Below, one piece after another: positions 42,159-50,694 of a DNA stretch of 64,000 nucleotides. The DNA comes from Dactylosporangium sp040605635. GTDB taxonomy: Bacteria; Actinomycetota; Actinomycetes; Mycobacteriales; Micromonosporaceae. A program made the translations under genes and the position numbers. Each line of letters begins with the position of its first letter. The stretch's first letter is position 1. The notes under the pieces are model-generated. The model worked only from the letters and a program-made list of their open reading frames with translations, searched no databases and had not been told where the DNA came from. The stretch is from assembly GCF_040605635.1 (NCBI RefSeq), contig NZ_JBEXDG010000052.1:14895-78894 (forward strand), written 5' to 3'.

Positions 42159-42540
42159 TCAGCGGACCGTCCACTGCTGGTTCGGCAGGCCCAGGCAGTC
42201 CCAGATGATGATCGGGGTGCCGTTGGCCGTGCCGCGCCCGGACGCGTCCAGGCAGCGGCCGGACGGCGGGTTGAAGATCGAGCCGTCGGAGCGGATCACC
42301 CAGTGCTGGGCGGTGTTGCCGTAGCAGGTCCACAGCTGGACCTTCGAGCCGTTGGCGGTCGCCGCCTGGTCGATGTCCAGGCACTTGCCCGACTGCGGGT
42401 TCACCAGGGCGTTCCCGTCCTGCCGCCACTGCTGGGCGCCGTTGTTGAGGCAGTCCCACAGCTGCACCACCGCGCCGTCGGTCGTGCGACCGCCGGACAC
42501 GTCGAGGCACCGGTTCGACCCGACCCCGACGATCGTGCGC
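42159..42540 (-). repeat. CBM13 duplication, copy A
   Basis: 382 bases coding the CBM13 of the metalloprotease align without a gap to 43816-44197 (offset 1,657). The encoded 125 residues differ at only about nine positions. Confidence 0.85.
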
Positions 42541-43613
42541 ACCGGCGCCTGCCCGCCACGGATCAGGAACAGGTTGTCGGCGACGTTGAAGTTGTTCGCC
42601 AGGTACGAGCCGGGCGCCGGGGCCGTCGAGTAGTAGTCGTCGTGGTTGCAGTCCAGGCGGTTCTCGTGGTTGCGGTCGCCGCACACGTAGCGCATCGGCG
42701 GGTGGAACGGGTCGTCGGAGTAGCACATGACGTCGTACTCGTCGGTGCAGTGCGCGCCGCCCGACGCGTTCGGCGCGTTGTTGTTGACCGCGCCGAGGTT
42801 GTGCCCGAGCTCGTGCGAGGCGACGGCGGCGTTCCAGCAGCCGTTGTCGGACCGCCCGTACTCCGGGCCGAAGTTCGAGCGGTTGTCGTCGCTCTTGCGG
42901 GTGTCGCCGGCGAAGCCACCGATGCCGCAGTACACGCCCGCGTCGGTGAGCATCATGTACTTGCGGTCGGTGCGGTTGTAGCCGAGCGCACGGACCGCGT
43001 TGACGCTGGCGCCGAACTCGCCGAGCGCCGAGTCGGCGACCCGCACGTTGCGCACCACCGGGCGGCACTGGCCGTTGACGTTCTCGGTGACGAAGCGGAC
43101 GTGCCGCTCGCCGCCGGTCTCGCGGGCGCTCTCGTTGTAGATGACGTCGACGCCCTCACCGATCTGGCGGAACGTCTCCAGGTACTGGCCGTAGCGGTCG
43201 GTGTTGCCGTGCACGTACAGGATCTCCACGCGCCTGCCGGAGACCCCGTCGCCCTCGCAGACCGGCAAAGCGGCCACCGCGGCGGAGGCGGCGGCCACCT
43301 GCCTGCTGACGCTGAGGCCGAACGGTGGCGCGTCGGGGCCGTGGGTGCACATGACCGGGTTGACGCCGGTGACGCGCAGCCCGCCGACGCACGGCCCGGT
43401 CCTGTCCGCGACCAGGCCACGGTGGACCAGGCCGCGGGCCGCGTCGTCGGACGGTTGTGCGATGGCACGGGCGTCGGCGCCGAACACCGAAACCTGCCCG
43501 GCCGTTTCGGTCGCAACGTGCGCGCCGACGGCGCCGCTCTGGCTGACAAGGGCCATGAGCAGGGCGGCGCCGGCGACGAGGAGCGGCCGCCGTTGGCGGA
43601 CGGTTGCCTTCAT
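42159..43613 (-). CDS. Secreted zinc metalloprotease with C-terminal CBM13 lectin domain
   Basis: A 484-residue exported protein. It has a signal peptide (LLVAGAALLMALVSQSGAVG), a catalytic domain with HELGHNLGAV and the Met-turn-like DEYDVMCYSD, and a C-terminal CBM13 beta-trefoil (three QW repeats, about 360-484). The HExxHxxG core fits metzincins, but the usual third ligand position holds Asn; the His of GGAHC may replace it. It may attack cell wall protein or the producer's own enzymes (inference). ATG 43613 has AAGGAGG four to five bases upstream. Confidence 0.85.
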   Translation of the reverse strand: MKATVRQRRPLLVAGAALLMALVSQSGAVGAHVATETAGQVSVFGADARAIAQPSDDAARGLVHRGLVADRTGPCVGGLRVTGVNPVMCTHGPDAPPFGLSVSRQVAAASAAVAALPVCEGDGVSGRRVEILYVHGNTDRYGQYLETFRQIGEGVDVIYNESARETGGERHVRFVTENVNGQCRPVVRNVRVADSALGEFGASVNAVRALGYNRTDRKYMMLTDAGVYCGIGGFAGDTRKSDDNRSNFGPEYGRSDNGCWNAAVASHELGHNLGAVNNNAPNASGGAHCTDEYDVMCYSDDPFHPPMRYVCGDRNHENRLDCNHDDYYSTAPAPGSYLANNFNVADNLFLIRGGQAPVRTIVGVGSNRCLDVSGGRTTDGAVVQLWDCLNNGAQQWRQDGNALVNPQSGKCLDIDQAATANGSKVQLWTCYGNTAQHWVIRSDGSIFNPPSGRCLDASGRGTANGTPIIIWDCLGLPNQQWTVR

Positions 43614-43720
43614 CGAGCCTCCTTGTGGATGGGCCCCCAAGGTAGGTTTCCGCCGGCCGAGGCACCGAGCGGTTTCGATGTTTTTCGGTTGTTTACATGC
43701 GGTCTTCCACGACGCAGGGT

Positions 43721-43756
43721 CCGGCGGCGGTGGGCACCCCTGCTCACCGCCGCCGG
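43721..43756 (-). terminator. Stem-loop terminator after the second glycosidase gene
   Basis: CCGGCGGCGGTG (43721-43732) pairs perfectly with CACCGCCGCCGG (43745-43756). It lies about 60 bases past the stop at 43816. It separates that transcript from the metalloprotease gene. The remaining gap 43614-43815 also has a GGTTTCGATG stretch at 43671-43680, a weak half-site. Confidence 0.6.
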
Positions 43757-43815
43757 GTTCGGGCGTGGCAGCCGACGCCGACGGCCACCACGGGTCTTTC
43801 CTGCGGGTTACGACC

Positions 43816-44197
43816 TCAGCGGACGGTCCACAGCTGGTTCGGCAGGCCCAGGCAGTCCCAGATGATCATCGGGGTGCCGTTGGCCGTGCCGCGGCCGGAC
43901 GCGTCGAGGCAGCGGCCGGACGGCGGGTTGTAGATCGAGCCGTCGGCACGGATCACCCACTGCTGGGCCGTGTTGCCGTAGCACGTCCACAGCTGGACCT
44001 TCGTGCCGTTCGCGGTCAGCGCCCGGTCGATGTCGAGGCACTTGCCCGACTGCGGGTTGACCAGGGCGTTGCCCTCCTGCCGCCACTGCTGGGCGCCGTT
44101 GTTGAGGCAGTCCCACAGCTGCACCACCGCGCCGTCGGTCGTGCGACCGCCGGACACGTCGAGGCACCGGTTCGAGCCGACCCCGACGATCGTGCGC
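43816..44197 (-). repeat. CBM13 duplication, copy B
   Basis: The partner of 42159-42540. It starts at the stop codon of the glycosidase gene and ends where both proteins leave the lectin domain for their linkers. Confidence 0.85.
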
Positions 44198-45459
44198 GCC
44201 GCCGGCGGCTGCGTGCCGCCCCAGTTGGCGCCGCGGCCGGTCAGGGTGCCGTTGACGAACAGCGAGTTCTGCAGCTCCCGCTTGAAGCCCGCCTGGATGC
44301 TGGCGTTGTCCTGGATGCGGCTGTTGCCCCAGTACCCGTCGGAGCAGCCCGGCTGACCGGAGGACGCGCCCGGCGGGCAGGCGAACTGGGCGATGGCCTC
44401 CCAGTTGCTGTTGATGTACGCCGCGCCGCGCAGCACGTCGGCGTTGGTGTTGATGTAGTTGAAGTATTCGTTGTACCAGGTGCCGAGCTTCGACCAGTCG
44501 CCGCCGAGGGAGACCCGGTTGTTGACGTTGGTGCAGCTCGCGTCGAGCTGCGCGGTGCGGTACGCCTGCGGGGTCGACTCCGAGATCATCGCCGGCTTGT
44601 TGTGGCTGCGGGCGAAGTTGAGCACCCGGTCGTAGAGGACCTTCGGGCTGCTGGTCGGGTTGTCGCAGGCCCACTGGTACTGGCGGTAGTTGGCGTCCCA
44701 GTAGAAGGTGCTCAGCGCGACCCAGTCCACGACGTCGTCACCGGGGTACCAGTCGGCGAGGTGATTGGCGTTGCTGAAGTCGAACTTGTACTGCGCGTCG
44801 CCGTCCTTCGCGTAGCTGGCGCTCTGCCACACGGTGGCCACGTTCGTGGCGCCGAGGGCGTCGATGCGCTGCTTCACCACGCGGAACGCGGCCTTGTAGA
44901 AGTCGTAGTTGTAGCAGTTCCACGGGCCGTCGAACTCGTAGCCGACCCGCAGGTAGACCGCCCGGTTGGTGTTGCGCAGGTAGACGATCAGGTTGTCGAG
45001 GTTCTGCCGGTACTGCGCGCCGAGCGCCCCCGCGATGTCCGCGTCCTGCCGGCCGATGATGGCCCGCAGCGGCTGGTTCTGGCAGCCGGGGTTGTCGGCG
45101 AGGTACAGCCCGACGGCGAGCGCGGCGCCGGGGTACTCCGACAGCGTCTGGTTGAAGTTGAAGATGTTGCCGTTCAGGTTGCACGTGGCGGTCAGGCCGT
45201 TGCACGCGTTCGGGGAGATGTTGGTGTACAGCGTGACGCCGCCCGGGCGGGGGAAGGACGCGTCGACGTCGAGCACCTGTTGCTTGTACGCGGTCAGGTC
45301 GGGGGTGGTCTGACCGGCGAGGAACATGACCTTGCCGTTGGGCGGGAGGTTGCGGCCGGCCACCGCACTGGCGGTCTGCGTGGTCACGGCGGTGATGACG
45401 GGCACGGCGACGGCGGTCGCCACAAAGATGCCCAAGCCGATCAGGAGTCTTCGGGACAT
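43816..45459 (-). CDS. Secreted TIM-barrel glycoside hydrolase (GH26-like) with CBM13
   Basis: A 547-residue exported enzyme. Signal peptide residues are LLIGLGIFVATAVAVPVITA. The catalytic domain has VYLRVGYEFDGPWN (putative acid/base Glu) and KPAMISEST (putative nucleophile Glu), placed as in GH26 and related clan A families. I cannot place the family with certainty. The C-terminal 125 residues are CBM13 (three repeats ending QQW or QLW). It probably cuts a xylan- or mannan-type chain (inference). The start is ATG 45459. It follows the other glycosidase gene by 46 bases, so the two form an operon. Confidence 0.75.
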   Translation of the reverse strand: MSRRLLIGLGIFVATAVAVPVITAVTTQTASAVAGRNLPPNGKVMFLAGQTTPDLTAYKQQVLDVDASFPRPGGVTLYTNISPNACNGLTATCNLNGNIFNFNQTLSEYPGAALAVGLYLADNPGCQNQPLRAIIGRQDADIAGALGAQYRQNLDNLIVYLRNTNRAVYLRVGYEFDGPWNCYNYDFYKAAFRVVKQRIDALGATNVATVWQSASYAKDGDAQYKFDFSNANHLADWYPGDDVVDWVALSTFYWDANYRQYQWACDNPTSSPKVLYDRVLNFARSHNKPAMISESTPQAYRTAQLDASCTNVNNRVSLGGDWSKLGTWYNEYFNYINTNADVLRGAAYINSNWEAIAQFACPPGASSGQPGCSDGYWGNSRIQDNASIQAGFKRELQNSLFVNGTLTGRGANWGGTQPPAARTIVGVGSNRCLDVSGGRTTDGAVVQLWDCLNNGAQQWRQEGNALVNPQSGKCLDIDRALTANGTKVQLWTCYGNTAQQWVIRADGSIYNPPSGRCLDASGRGTANGTPMIIWDCLGLPNQLWTVR

Positions 45460-45505
45460 TTGGCGGATTTCCCTTTCGTTCTTACCGGGGGGGTGTCTGT
45501 TTCGG

Positions 45506-47116
45506 TTACGCGAGGCGGAAGATCTGGTTGGACTGGCCGGCACTGCACGTCCACAGCTGCAGGCGGGTGCCGTTGCCGGTCCCCCATGCGGTCGCGTCGA
45601 GGCACTTGCCGGAGGCGGGGTTGTAGAACGAGCCGTCGGCCCGCGGCTGCCACTGCTGGGCGCTGTTGTTCAGGCAGGACCACAGCTGCACGAGGGTGCC
45701 GTCGGCGGTGCCGGCGCCCGCGGCGTCGAGGCACTTGCCCGACTGCGGGTTGACCCACGTGTCGCCCTGGCGACGCCACTGCTGGGCGCCGTTGCCGAGG
45801 CAGTCCCACAGCTGGACGGCGGCGCCGTCGGTGGTGCGGCCGCCGCTGACGTCGACGCACCGGTTGGAACCCTGGCCGATGATCCGGTTGACGGTGCCGG
45901 TGCTGCCGCCGCCGCAGGTGGTGACGAAGCCGCGGTCGGTCAGGCCCTGGCAGAAGGAGGCCTTCGCGGCGCCGTACCGGGACAACCGCCCGTCGACGAA
46001 CCAGGTCGAGTTCACGGGGAAGTCGAAACTTCCGTCCTGAATCCCGTCCCAGCCGTACCGGAAGTCCAGATCGATGTAGACGGCGGCCTTGATGACGTCA
46101 CGCAGGTCGTAGCTGCCCGGCAGGTTCGGGATCGGGCCGCTGTAGTTCATCAGGCCGAACAGCCGCTTGACCCACATGTCGCCGCGGGTCTCCTCCATGC
46201 CGGCGGTGTCGCCGCCGTTGTCGGTGAAGTTCATCATCCCGGACTCCGACACGATCATCGGCTTGCCGTGGTCCTTGCTGAACTTCATCATCTTGAGCAC
46301 ATTGCCGTCGTAGTCCCAGTTCTTCCAGATCGCTGCCTGGTTTCCGGACGAGTCGGTGCCGATGTAGGCGTTGCGGCACTGCAGGGCGGCGGTGTCGTAG
46401 TTCTGCGGCGGCGTCCCGTTGTAGAGGTAGCCGTTGTCGTAGATCGGCATGCACAGCTCGTGGGCGAAGACGGACACGCCGACCCAGTCGGTGACGGCGT
46501 CGCCGGGGTACATCTGCTCGTACTCACCGCGGACCGGATGGAACACGTAGGTCACGTTGTCCTGCCGCTTCGCACCTTCGATCAGCGACCGGATACGGGC
46601 GAACGCGTTCTTGTACGAACTGCACGAAGCGTCGGTGCAGTGGTAGAAGGAGGACACCTCATAGTCGAGGCGCAGGAAGAACTTCGCGTTCGGGTACTGG
46701 TTGATGAACGCGATGAGCTGGTTGAACTGCGCGGCGTAACCGCCGGCGGCAAGCTCGGCGGTGACCGCCCGGGACCGGGCCGCCTTCGTGTTCTCGTCGC
46801 CGCCGTTGAAGCCGGGCGGGTTGTCCTTCCACGACACGCCGACCTGGATCATCCTGCCCTGCTGGGCGAGGAAGGTCGCGTAGTCGCGGTGCCCTGAGTT
46901 GACCCAGGTGCCGGACTTCACCTCGTAGTAGACGGAACCGCCGCTGGGCGCGGCGGCGAATGACGTGTAGTCGTCCCACGACACTTTCGTGGACTGGCCG
47001 GCGAACATCAGCCGCCCACCGGCGGGCGCGAAGGTCGAAGCGCCGGCCGGCGCCGGTGCGGACAGCACCAGCAGCGGCGCGATCAGCGCCAGGACGGCGA
47101 GGAATCGTCGCAACAT
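45506..47116 (-). CDS. Secreted TIM-barrel glycoside hydrolase (GH26-like) with CBM13
   Basis: A 536-residue exported enzyme related in plan to its neighbour. It has a signal peptide (FLAVLALIAPLLVLSAPAPAG), a catalytic domain with FFLRLDYEVSSFYHC and KPMIVSESGMM (putative catalytic Glu pair), and CBM13 (about 410-536). It has more cysteines than the neighbour and its lectin is clearly more diverged. Substrate unknown, probably a plant cell wall polysaccharide. The start ATG 47116 has a leaderless box. A TTTCGAAA-type operator lies about 40 bases upstream of the start. Confidence 0.75.
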   Translation of the reverse strand: MLRRFLAVLALIAPLLVLSAPAPAGASTFAPAGGRLMFAGQSTKVSWDDYTSFAAAPSGGSVYYEVKSGTWVNSGHRDYATFLAQQGRMIQVGVSWKDNPPGFNGGDENTKAARSRAVTAELAAGGYAAQFNQLIAFINQYPNAKFFLRLDYEVSSFYHCTDASCSSYKNAFARIRSLIEGAKRQDNVTYVFHPVRGEYEQMYPGDAVTDWVGVSVFAHELCMPIYDNGYLYNGTPPQNYDTAALQCRNAYIGTDSSGNQAAIWKNWDYDGNVLKMMKFSKDHGKPMIVSESGMMNFTDNGGDTAGMEETRGDMWVKRLFGLMNYSGPIPNLPGSYDLRDVIKAAVYIDLDFRYGWDGIQDGSFDFPVNSTWFVDGRLSRYGAAKASFCQGLTDRGFVTTCGGGSTGTVNRIIGQGSNRCVDVSGGRTTDGAAVQLWDCLGNGAQQWRRQGDTWVNPQSGKCLDAAGAGTADGTLVQLWSCLNNSAQQWQPRADGSFYNPASGKCLDATAWGTGNGTRLQLWTCSAGQSNQIFRLA

Positions 47117-47122
47117 GCCGAC

Positions 47123-47128
47123 ACCGTA
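47123..47128 (-). promoter_or_regulatory. Leaderless -10 box TACGGT
   Basis: On the minus strand TACGGT lies six bases before the ATG at 47116. A secreted enzyme expressed from a leaderless message is notable. Confidence 0.5.
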
Positions 47129-47154
47129 TGGACCCGAACCGATGATCCCGAAGC

Positions 47155-47166
47155 CGTTTCGAAACG
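47155..47166. promoter_or_regulatory. CGTTTCGAAACG perfect palindrome, candidate LacI operator
   Basis: A perfect 12-bp palindrome between the GH26-like operon (minus) and the GH12 gene (plus). It shares TTTCGAAA with the site before the LacI gene at 41106. It lies at about -35 to -45 of the minus gene. Confidence 0.6.
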
Positions 47167-47308
47167 TGTCGTTCACAGTATCGACACGACACCGGATGAC
47201 CCGGGACATCGATGCCGATTGTTCGCGAAAAGTGGAACCGTCGGTCATCGCTGATCTACGGTGCGTGCGTCCAGAACCAGGGGTTCCGCCAAACCCAGCG
47301 AGGAGCAC

Positions 47309-48484
47309 ATGTTGCCACGCATCCGCGCCATACTCGCCGCCGCTGTGATCGGTCTCGCCGGCACCGCGATCGGTCTCGTGCACACGACCAGTGCGCACGC
47401 CGACACGGTGATCTGCGAGAAGTTCGGCTCGACCGCCGTCCAGGGCGGCAAGTACTACGTCCAGAACAACAACTGGGGTGACGACACCACCCAGTGCATC
47501 AATGTGACCGCGAACGGTTTCCAGCTGACCCGTTCGGATCACAACAAGCCGACCAACGGCGCACCCGGGTCATACCCGTCGATCTTCGCCGGGTGCCACT
47601 ACACACTGTGCACGTCCGGCAGCGGCATGCCGATGCGGGTGTCCGACGCGACGTTCCAGAACGTGACGACCAGCGTGTCGATGACGTACGCCGGTGGTCA
47701 GTGGGACGCCGCCTACGACGTCTGGTTCGACCCGACGCCGCGCACCGACGGCCAGAACACCGGCGCGGAGCTCATGGTGTGGCTCAACCACGCCGGCGCT
47801 CCTCAGCCGGTCGGTGGGCGGGTCGCCACCGTGAACCTCGCCGGCGGCACGTGGGACGTGTGGTTCGGCAACATCGGCTGGAACGTCGTGTCGTACGTGC
47901 GCACCGCCGGCACCGGCTCGATCAGCTTCGCGGTCCGCGACTTCTACAACGACATGCTGGCCCGCGGGTACGCGCAGAACTCGTGGTACATGACCAGCGT
48001 GCAGGCCGGGTTCGAGCCGTGGCAGGGCGGCGCCGGGATGGCCGTCACCAACTTCAGCTACAGCACCACCGGCGGCAACACCGGTGGCGGGCAGACGATC
48101 GTCGGGCAGGGCTCCGGCCGGTGCGTCGACGTCGACGCGCAGGGCACCGCCGACGGCACCAAGGTCCAGCTGTGGGACTGCAACGGCAGCGGCGCGCAGA
48201 AGTGGACCCGCAGCGGCAACACGTTCGTCAACCCGCAGTCGGGCAAGTGCCTCGACGTCCGGGGCGCCAGCACCGCCAACGGCGCGCAGGTGTGGCTGTG
48301 GACGTGCCTGAACAACTCCGCCCAGCAGTGGGTGGTCAACGGCAACGGCACGATCGTCAACCCCGCGTCGGGCAAGTGCCTCGACGCGACCGGCCGGGGC
48401 ACCGCCAACGGCACCGGCCTGCAGATCTGGGACTGCTTCGGCGGCGGAGGCACCCAGTCCAACCAGGTCTGGTCGCTGCGCTGA
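47309..48484 (+). CDS. Secreted GH12 endoglucanase/xyloglucanase with CBM13
   Basis: A 391-residue exported enzyme. Signal peptide ILAAAVIGLAGTAIG, mature start near ADTVICEKFGSTAVQGGKYY. The GH12 catalytic pair is visible: GAELMVWLNH (nucleophile Glu) and GFEPWQGGAG (acid/base Glu). A short Gly-rich linker (TTGGNTGGG) leads to CBM13. It should cleave beta-1,4-glucan or xyloglucan outside the cell. ATG 47309 has AGGAG four bases upstream. It is divergent from the GH26-like operon across the palindrome. Confidence 0.9.
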   Translation: MLPRIRAILAAAVIGLAGTAIGLVHTTSAHADTVICEKFGSTAVQGGKYYVQNNNWGDDTTQCINVTANGFQLTRSDHNKPTNGAPGSYPSIFAGCHYTLCTSGSGMPMRVSDATFQNVTTSVSMTYAGGQWDAAYDVWFDPTPRTDGQNTGAELMVWLNHAGAPQPVGGRVATVNLAGGTWDVWFGNIGWNVVSYVRTAGTGSISFAVRDFYNDMLARGYAQNSWYMTSVQAGFEPWQGGAGMAVTNFSYSTTGGNTGGGQTIVGQGSGRCVDVDAQGTADGTKVQLWDCNGSGAQKWTRSGNTFVNPQSGKCLDVRGASTANGAQVWLWTCLNNSAQQWVVNGNGTIVNPASGKCLDATGRGTANGTGLQIWDCFGGGGTQSNQVWSLR

Positions 48485-48495
48485 TCCAGTAGAAT

Positions 48496-48527
48496 GACGC
48501 CCCGCACGCAGCCGCGTGCGGGGCGTC
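48496..48527. terminator. Bidirectional stem-loop terminator
   Basis: GACGCCCCGCACGC (48496-48509) and GCGTGCGGGGCGTC (48514-48527) form a perfect 14-bp stem with a 4-base loop. It lies between the convergent GH12 and DUF72 genes. Confidence 0.8.
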
Positions 48528-48533
48528 GCGCGC

Positions 48534-49373
48534 TCAGAACAGGGTGAGCGGCTCGACCGGATCCGGGTCGGGCAGCGGCTCCAACTGCGGCAGCCGCGCA
48601 CGTACCGCGTCGTGGAACCTGCGGGCGAGCGCCGGCGCGTCAGCGTTGTCGGGGGTGTGCACGAACACGGTCGGTGACCTGCCCTCGCGCAGCCAGCCGG
48701 TGACGACGTCCAGCCAGTCCTGCCAGCCCGCCTCGGTGCGCTCGGGGTCGTCGCGGCCGAGGTACCGGACGATCGGGCGAGACGTGAGCGCGGCGGTCCG
48801 CAGCGGGACGCGCGGCTTCTTCGTCCACGCGTCGCGCTCGGCGTCGCTGGTCGGCGGGCTGCTGAAGAACGCGGTCGTGTCGAACGGGATCCACTCCGTG
48901 TCCGAGGCCATCAGGGCCGTCTCCAGCGTGACGGCGCAGCCGCGGTCGGTGAAGAAGTCCGGGTGGCGGACCTCCACGGCGTACCGCAGCCGCGGCGGCA
49001 TCCGGCGCAGGAACGCCGCCAGCACCGGCACGTCGGCGGGGCCGAACGAGCCGGGCAACTGGACCCACACCGCGTGGTTACGGGAGCCGAGCGGCTCGAT
49101 CGCGTCGAGGAACATGCGGACGTCGGCGGCCACATCGGTCAGGCGGCGCTCGTGGGTGACCCGTTTCGGCAGCTTCACCACGAACCGGAAGTCCGGCCCG
49201 GTCTGCTGCGCCCACGACACCACCGTGTCCCTGGCCGGCGTGGCGTAGAACGTCGTGTTACCCTCGACGGCGTTGCAGTGACCCGCGTACGCCCTCAGCC
49301 GCTCTCCTGGCGGCAGCTGATGCCCTGGCCAGGCCTTGTGCGTCCACATCGCGCACCCCACATGCAGCCGCAT
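48534..49373 (-). CDS. DUF72 family TIM-barrel protein
   Basis: A 279-residue soluble protein of the DUF72 family: HVGCAMWTHKAWPG, YAGHCNAVEGNTTFYA, FRFVVKLPKRVTHERRLTD, YAVEVRHPDFF. The function of the family is unknown, though the fold resembles xylose isomerase-like barrels. It begins at ATG 49373 and converges on GH12. Confidence 0.85.
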   Translation of the reverse strand: MRLHVGCAMWTHKAWPGHQLPPGERLRAYAGHCNAVEGNTTFYATPARDTVVSWAQQTGPDFRFVVKLPKRVTHERRLTDVAADVRMFLDAIEPLGSRNHAVWVQLPGSFGPADVPVLAAFLRRMPPRLRYAVEVRHPDFFTDRGCAVTLETALMASDTEWIPFDTTAFFSSPPTSDAERDAWTKKPRVPLRTAALTSRPIVRYLGRDDPERTEAGWQDWLDVVTGWLREGRSPTVFVHTPDNADAPALARRFHDAVRARLPQLEPLPDPDPVEPLTLF

Positions 49374-49392
49374 CGTGCTTCTGCCCTCACCC

Positions 49393-49965
49393 TCAGCGCT
49401 CGGGCAACGTCGTGGGCAGCGGCACCACCCGGCAGCGCCGCGCGAGAGGGGACTGCGCGAGGACCCCGGCGATCAGCTCGCCCATGTGCGCGGCCGACGG
49501 CCCGTACAGGTACAGCGCCGTTTCCCGCGGTCCTTCCCAGTAGGACTGCATGGCGCCCTCGTCGCCGAGCGCCTCCAGCAGCGCCGCTATGAGGTCGTTG
49601 ACGTCGTTCGTCTCGTACACCTCAGCGGGCAGGTCCGTGCCGTTGAGGTACACCGCCAGGCCCTCGGTGACACCGAAGGTGATCGGCTCGCCGTCGTCCA
49701 GCCGGATCCTGGACCCCTTCGGCGCGCCGGCCGCCTCGAGCCCGGCGATCGTCAGCGCCAGGACCGCCTGCCCATCGCCGTCGACCTGGAGGTCGATGTC
49801 GCTGTGCAGCGGCTCCCCCTCGGCGGACAGCAGGGTCCCGCCGCCGCCGATCTCGCTGCCCGGCGCCTTCGCGTCCAGGGTCTCCTGCAGCGGGTCCTCG
49901 TAGAGGTCGCCGCGGTCCAGCGGGCGCAGCTTCGCGTTGATGGTGATCCACAGGGTGCTCGGCAC
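49393..49965 (-). CDS. Hypothetical protein
   Basis: A 190-residue protein with no family I recognise. It has a conserved-looking N-terminal half (LWITINAKLRPLDRGDLYED, GGGGTLLSAEGEPLHSDIDL) and an alternating beta pattern typical of a small alpha/beta fold. I chose GTG 49965 because TAGCGT lies seven bases upstream; GTG 49974 adds three residues. Confidence 0.6.
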   Translation of the reverse strand: MPSTLWITINAKLRPLDRGDLYEDPLQETLDAKAPGSEIGGGGTLLSAEGEPLHSDIDLQVDGDGQAVLALTIAGLEAAGAPKGSRIRLDDGEPITFGVTEGLAVYLNGTDLPAEVYETNDVNDLIAALLEALGDEGAMQSYWEGPRETALYLYGPSAAHMGELIAGVLAQSPLARRCRVVPLPTTLPER

Positions 49966-49972
49966 AGCGGGC

Positions 49973-49978
49973 ACGCTA
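49973..49978 (-). promoter_or_regulatory. Leaderless -10 box TAGCGT
   Basis: On the minus strand TAGCGT lies seven bases before the GTG at 49965. The box overlaps the last bases of the nucleotidyltransferase gene (stop at 49976). Confidence 0.45.
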
Positions 49979-50446
49979 CCGCAACGCTTCGAGGAGCCGC
50001 AGGTCCAGCAGGTCGACGTCGCGCGGCTGGTACCCCTGATGGAACGCCACCTGCAGCCGGGCCGAGACGCACGGCACCCGGCGACCGCCGATCGTGCCCG
50101 TGGTCAGGTCTCCGCCCGGGTAGTCGAACCAGCCGCCGTCGAGGCCCGCCTGCCGGCCGTCGCCGTCCTCGCCGAACACCACGGGGTGCAGGTCGACGTA
50201 GCCTCCGCCGGGCTTCGCCACCTCGACGCGGACGGGCCGCCAGTCGGTCTCGACCGCGTAGCCGAGCGCTTCGAGGGCCTTCAGCGCCTCGGCCTCCCGG
50301 CCGGCGTCGACGGCCAGGTCAAGGTCGCGGTGCGGCCTGGTCTGCCTGCCGACGAGTGCGTCGACACCCCAGCCGCCGGAGATCCAGCACGGGCATCCCG
50401 CGCTCCGCAGCGCGCCGAGCACAGTGTGGACCTCGGCCACATCCAT
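49976..50446 (-). CDS. Nucleotidyltransferase (Lnu/ANT(2'')-like)
   Basis: A 156-residue nucleotidyltransferase with the polymerase-beta-like signature WISGGWGVDALVGRQTRPHR then DLDLAVD (metal-binding Asp pair). It resembles lincosamide or aminoglycoside nucleotidyltransferases in size and motif. Drug resistance is possible but not shown. ATG 50446 is used; GTG 50461 is an option. Confidence 0.75.
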   Translation of the reverse strand: MDVAEVHTVLGALRSAGCPCWISGGWGVDALVGRQTRPHRDLDLAVDAGREAEALKALEALGYAVETDWRPVRVEVAKPGGGYVDLHPVVFGEDGDGRQAGLDGGWFDYPGGDLTTGTIGGRRVPCVSARLQVAFHQGYQPRDVDLLDLRLLEALR

Positions 50447-50694
50447 CGTCGCCCCGCGCACGCCCCCGTCGGCGACCTCTGATGGCGGACCACCCCGCGC
50501 ATCCTCCTCGGCGGGACCTCGTCGCCCCGCCCACCCTTTGTCAATGTCCTCGACGGCGGGTCACCGCGCTCACGCACCTGCGCGGCGCAACGAAACCCGC
50601 GTTCTGGCCGCAGCTCGGGCGGCGTTCGCTGAGGCACCTGCCCCGTCGACCGGGTCACCGAGCCCCTCGACGACCATGCCCGCCACGGGCCTCG

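Noticed and set aside
43671..43680. GGTTTCGATG as a third TTTCGAAA-type operator
   Set aside because: It matches only half of the palindrome, so I note it as weak and do not count it as a site.
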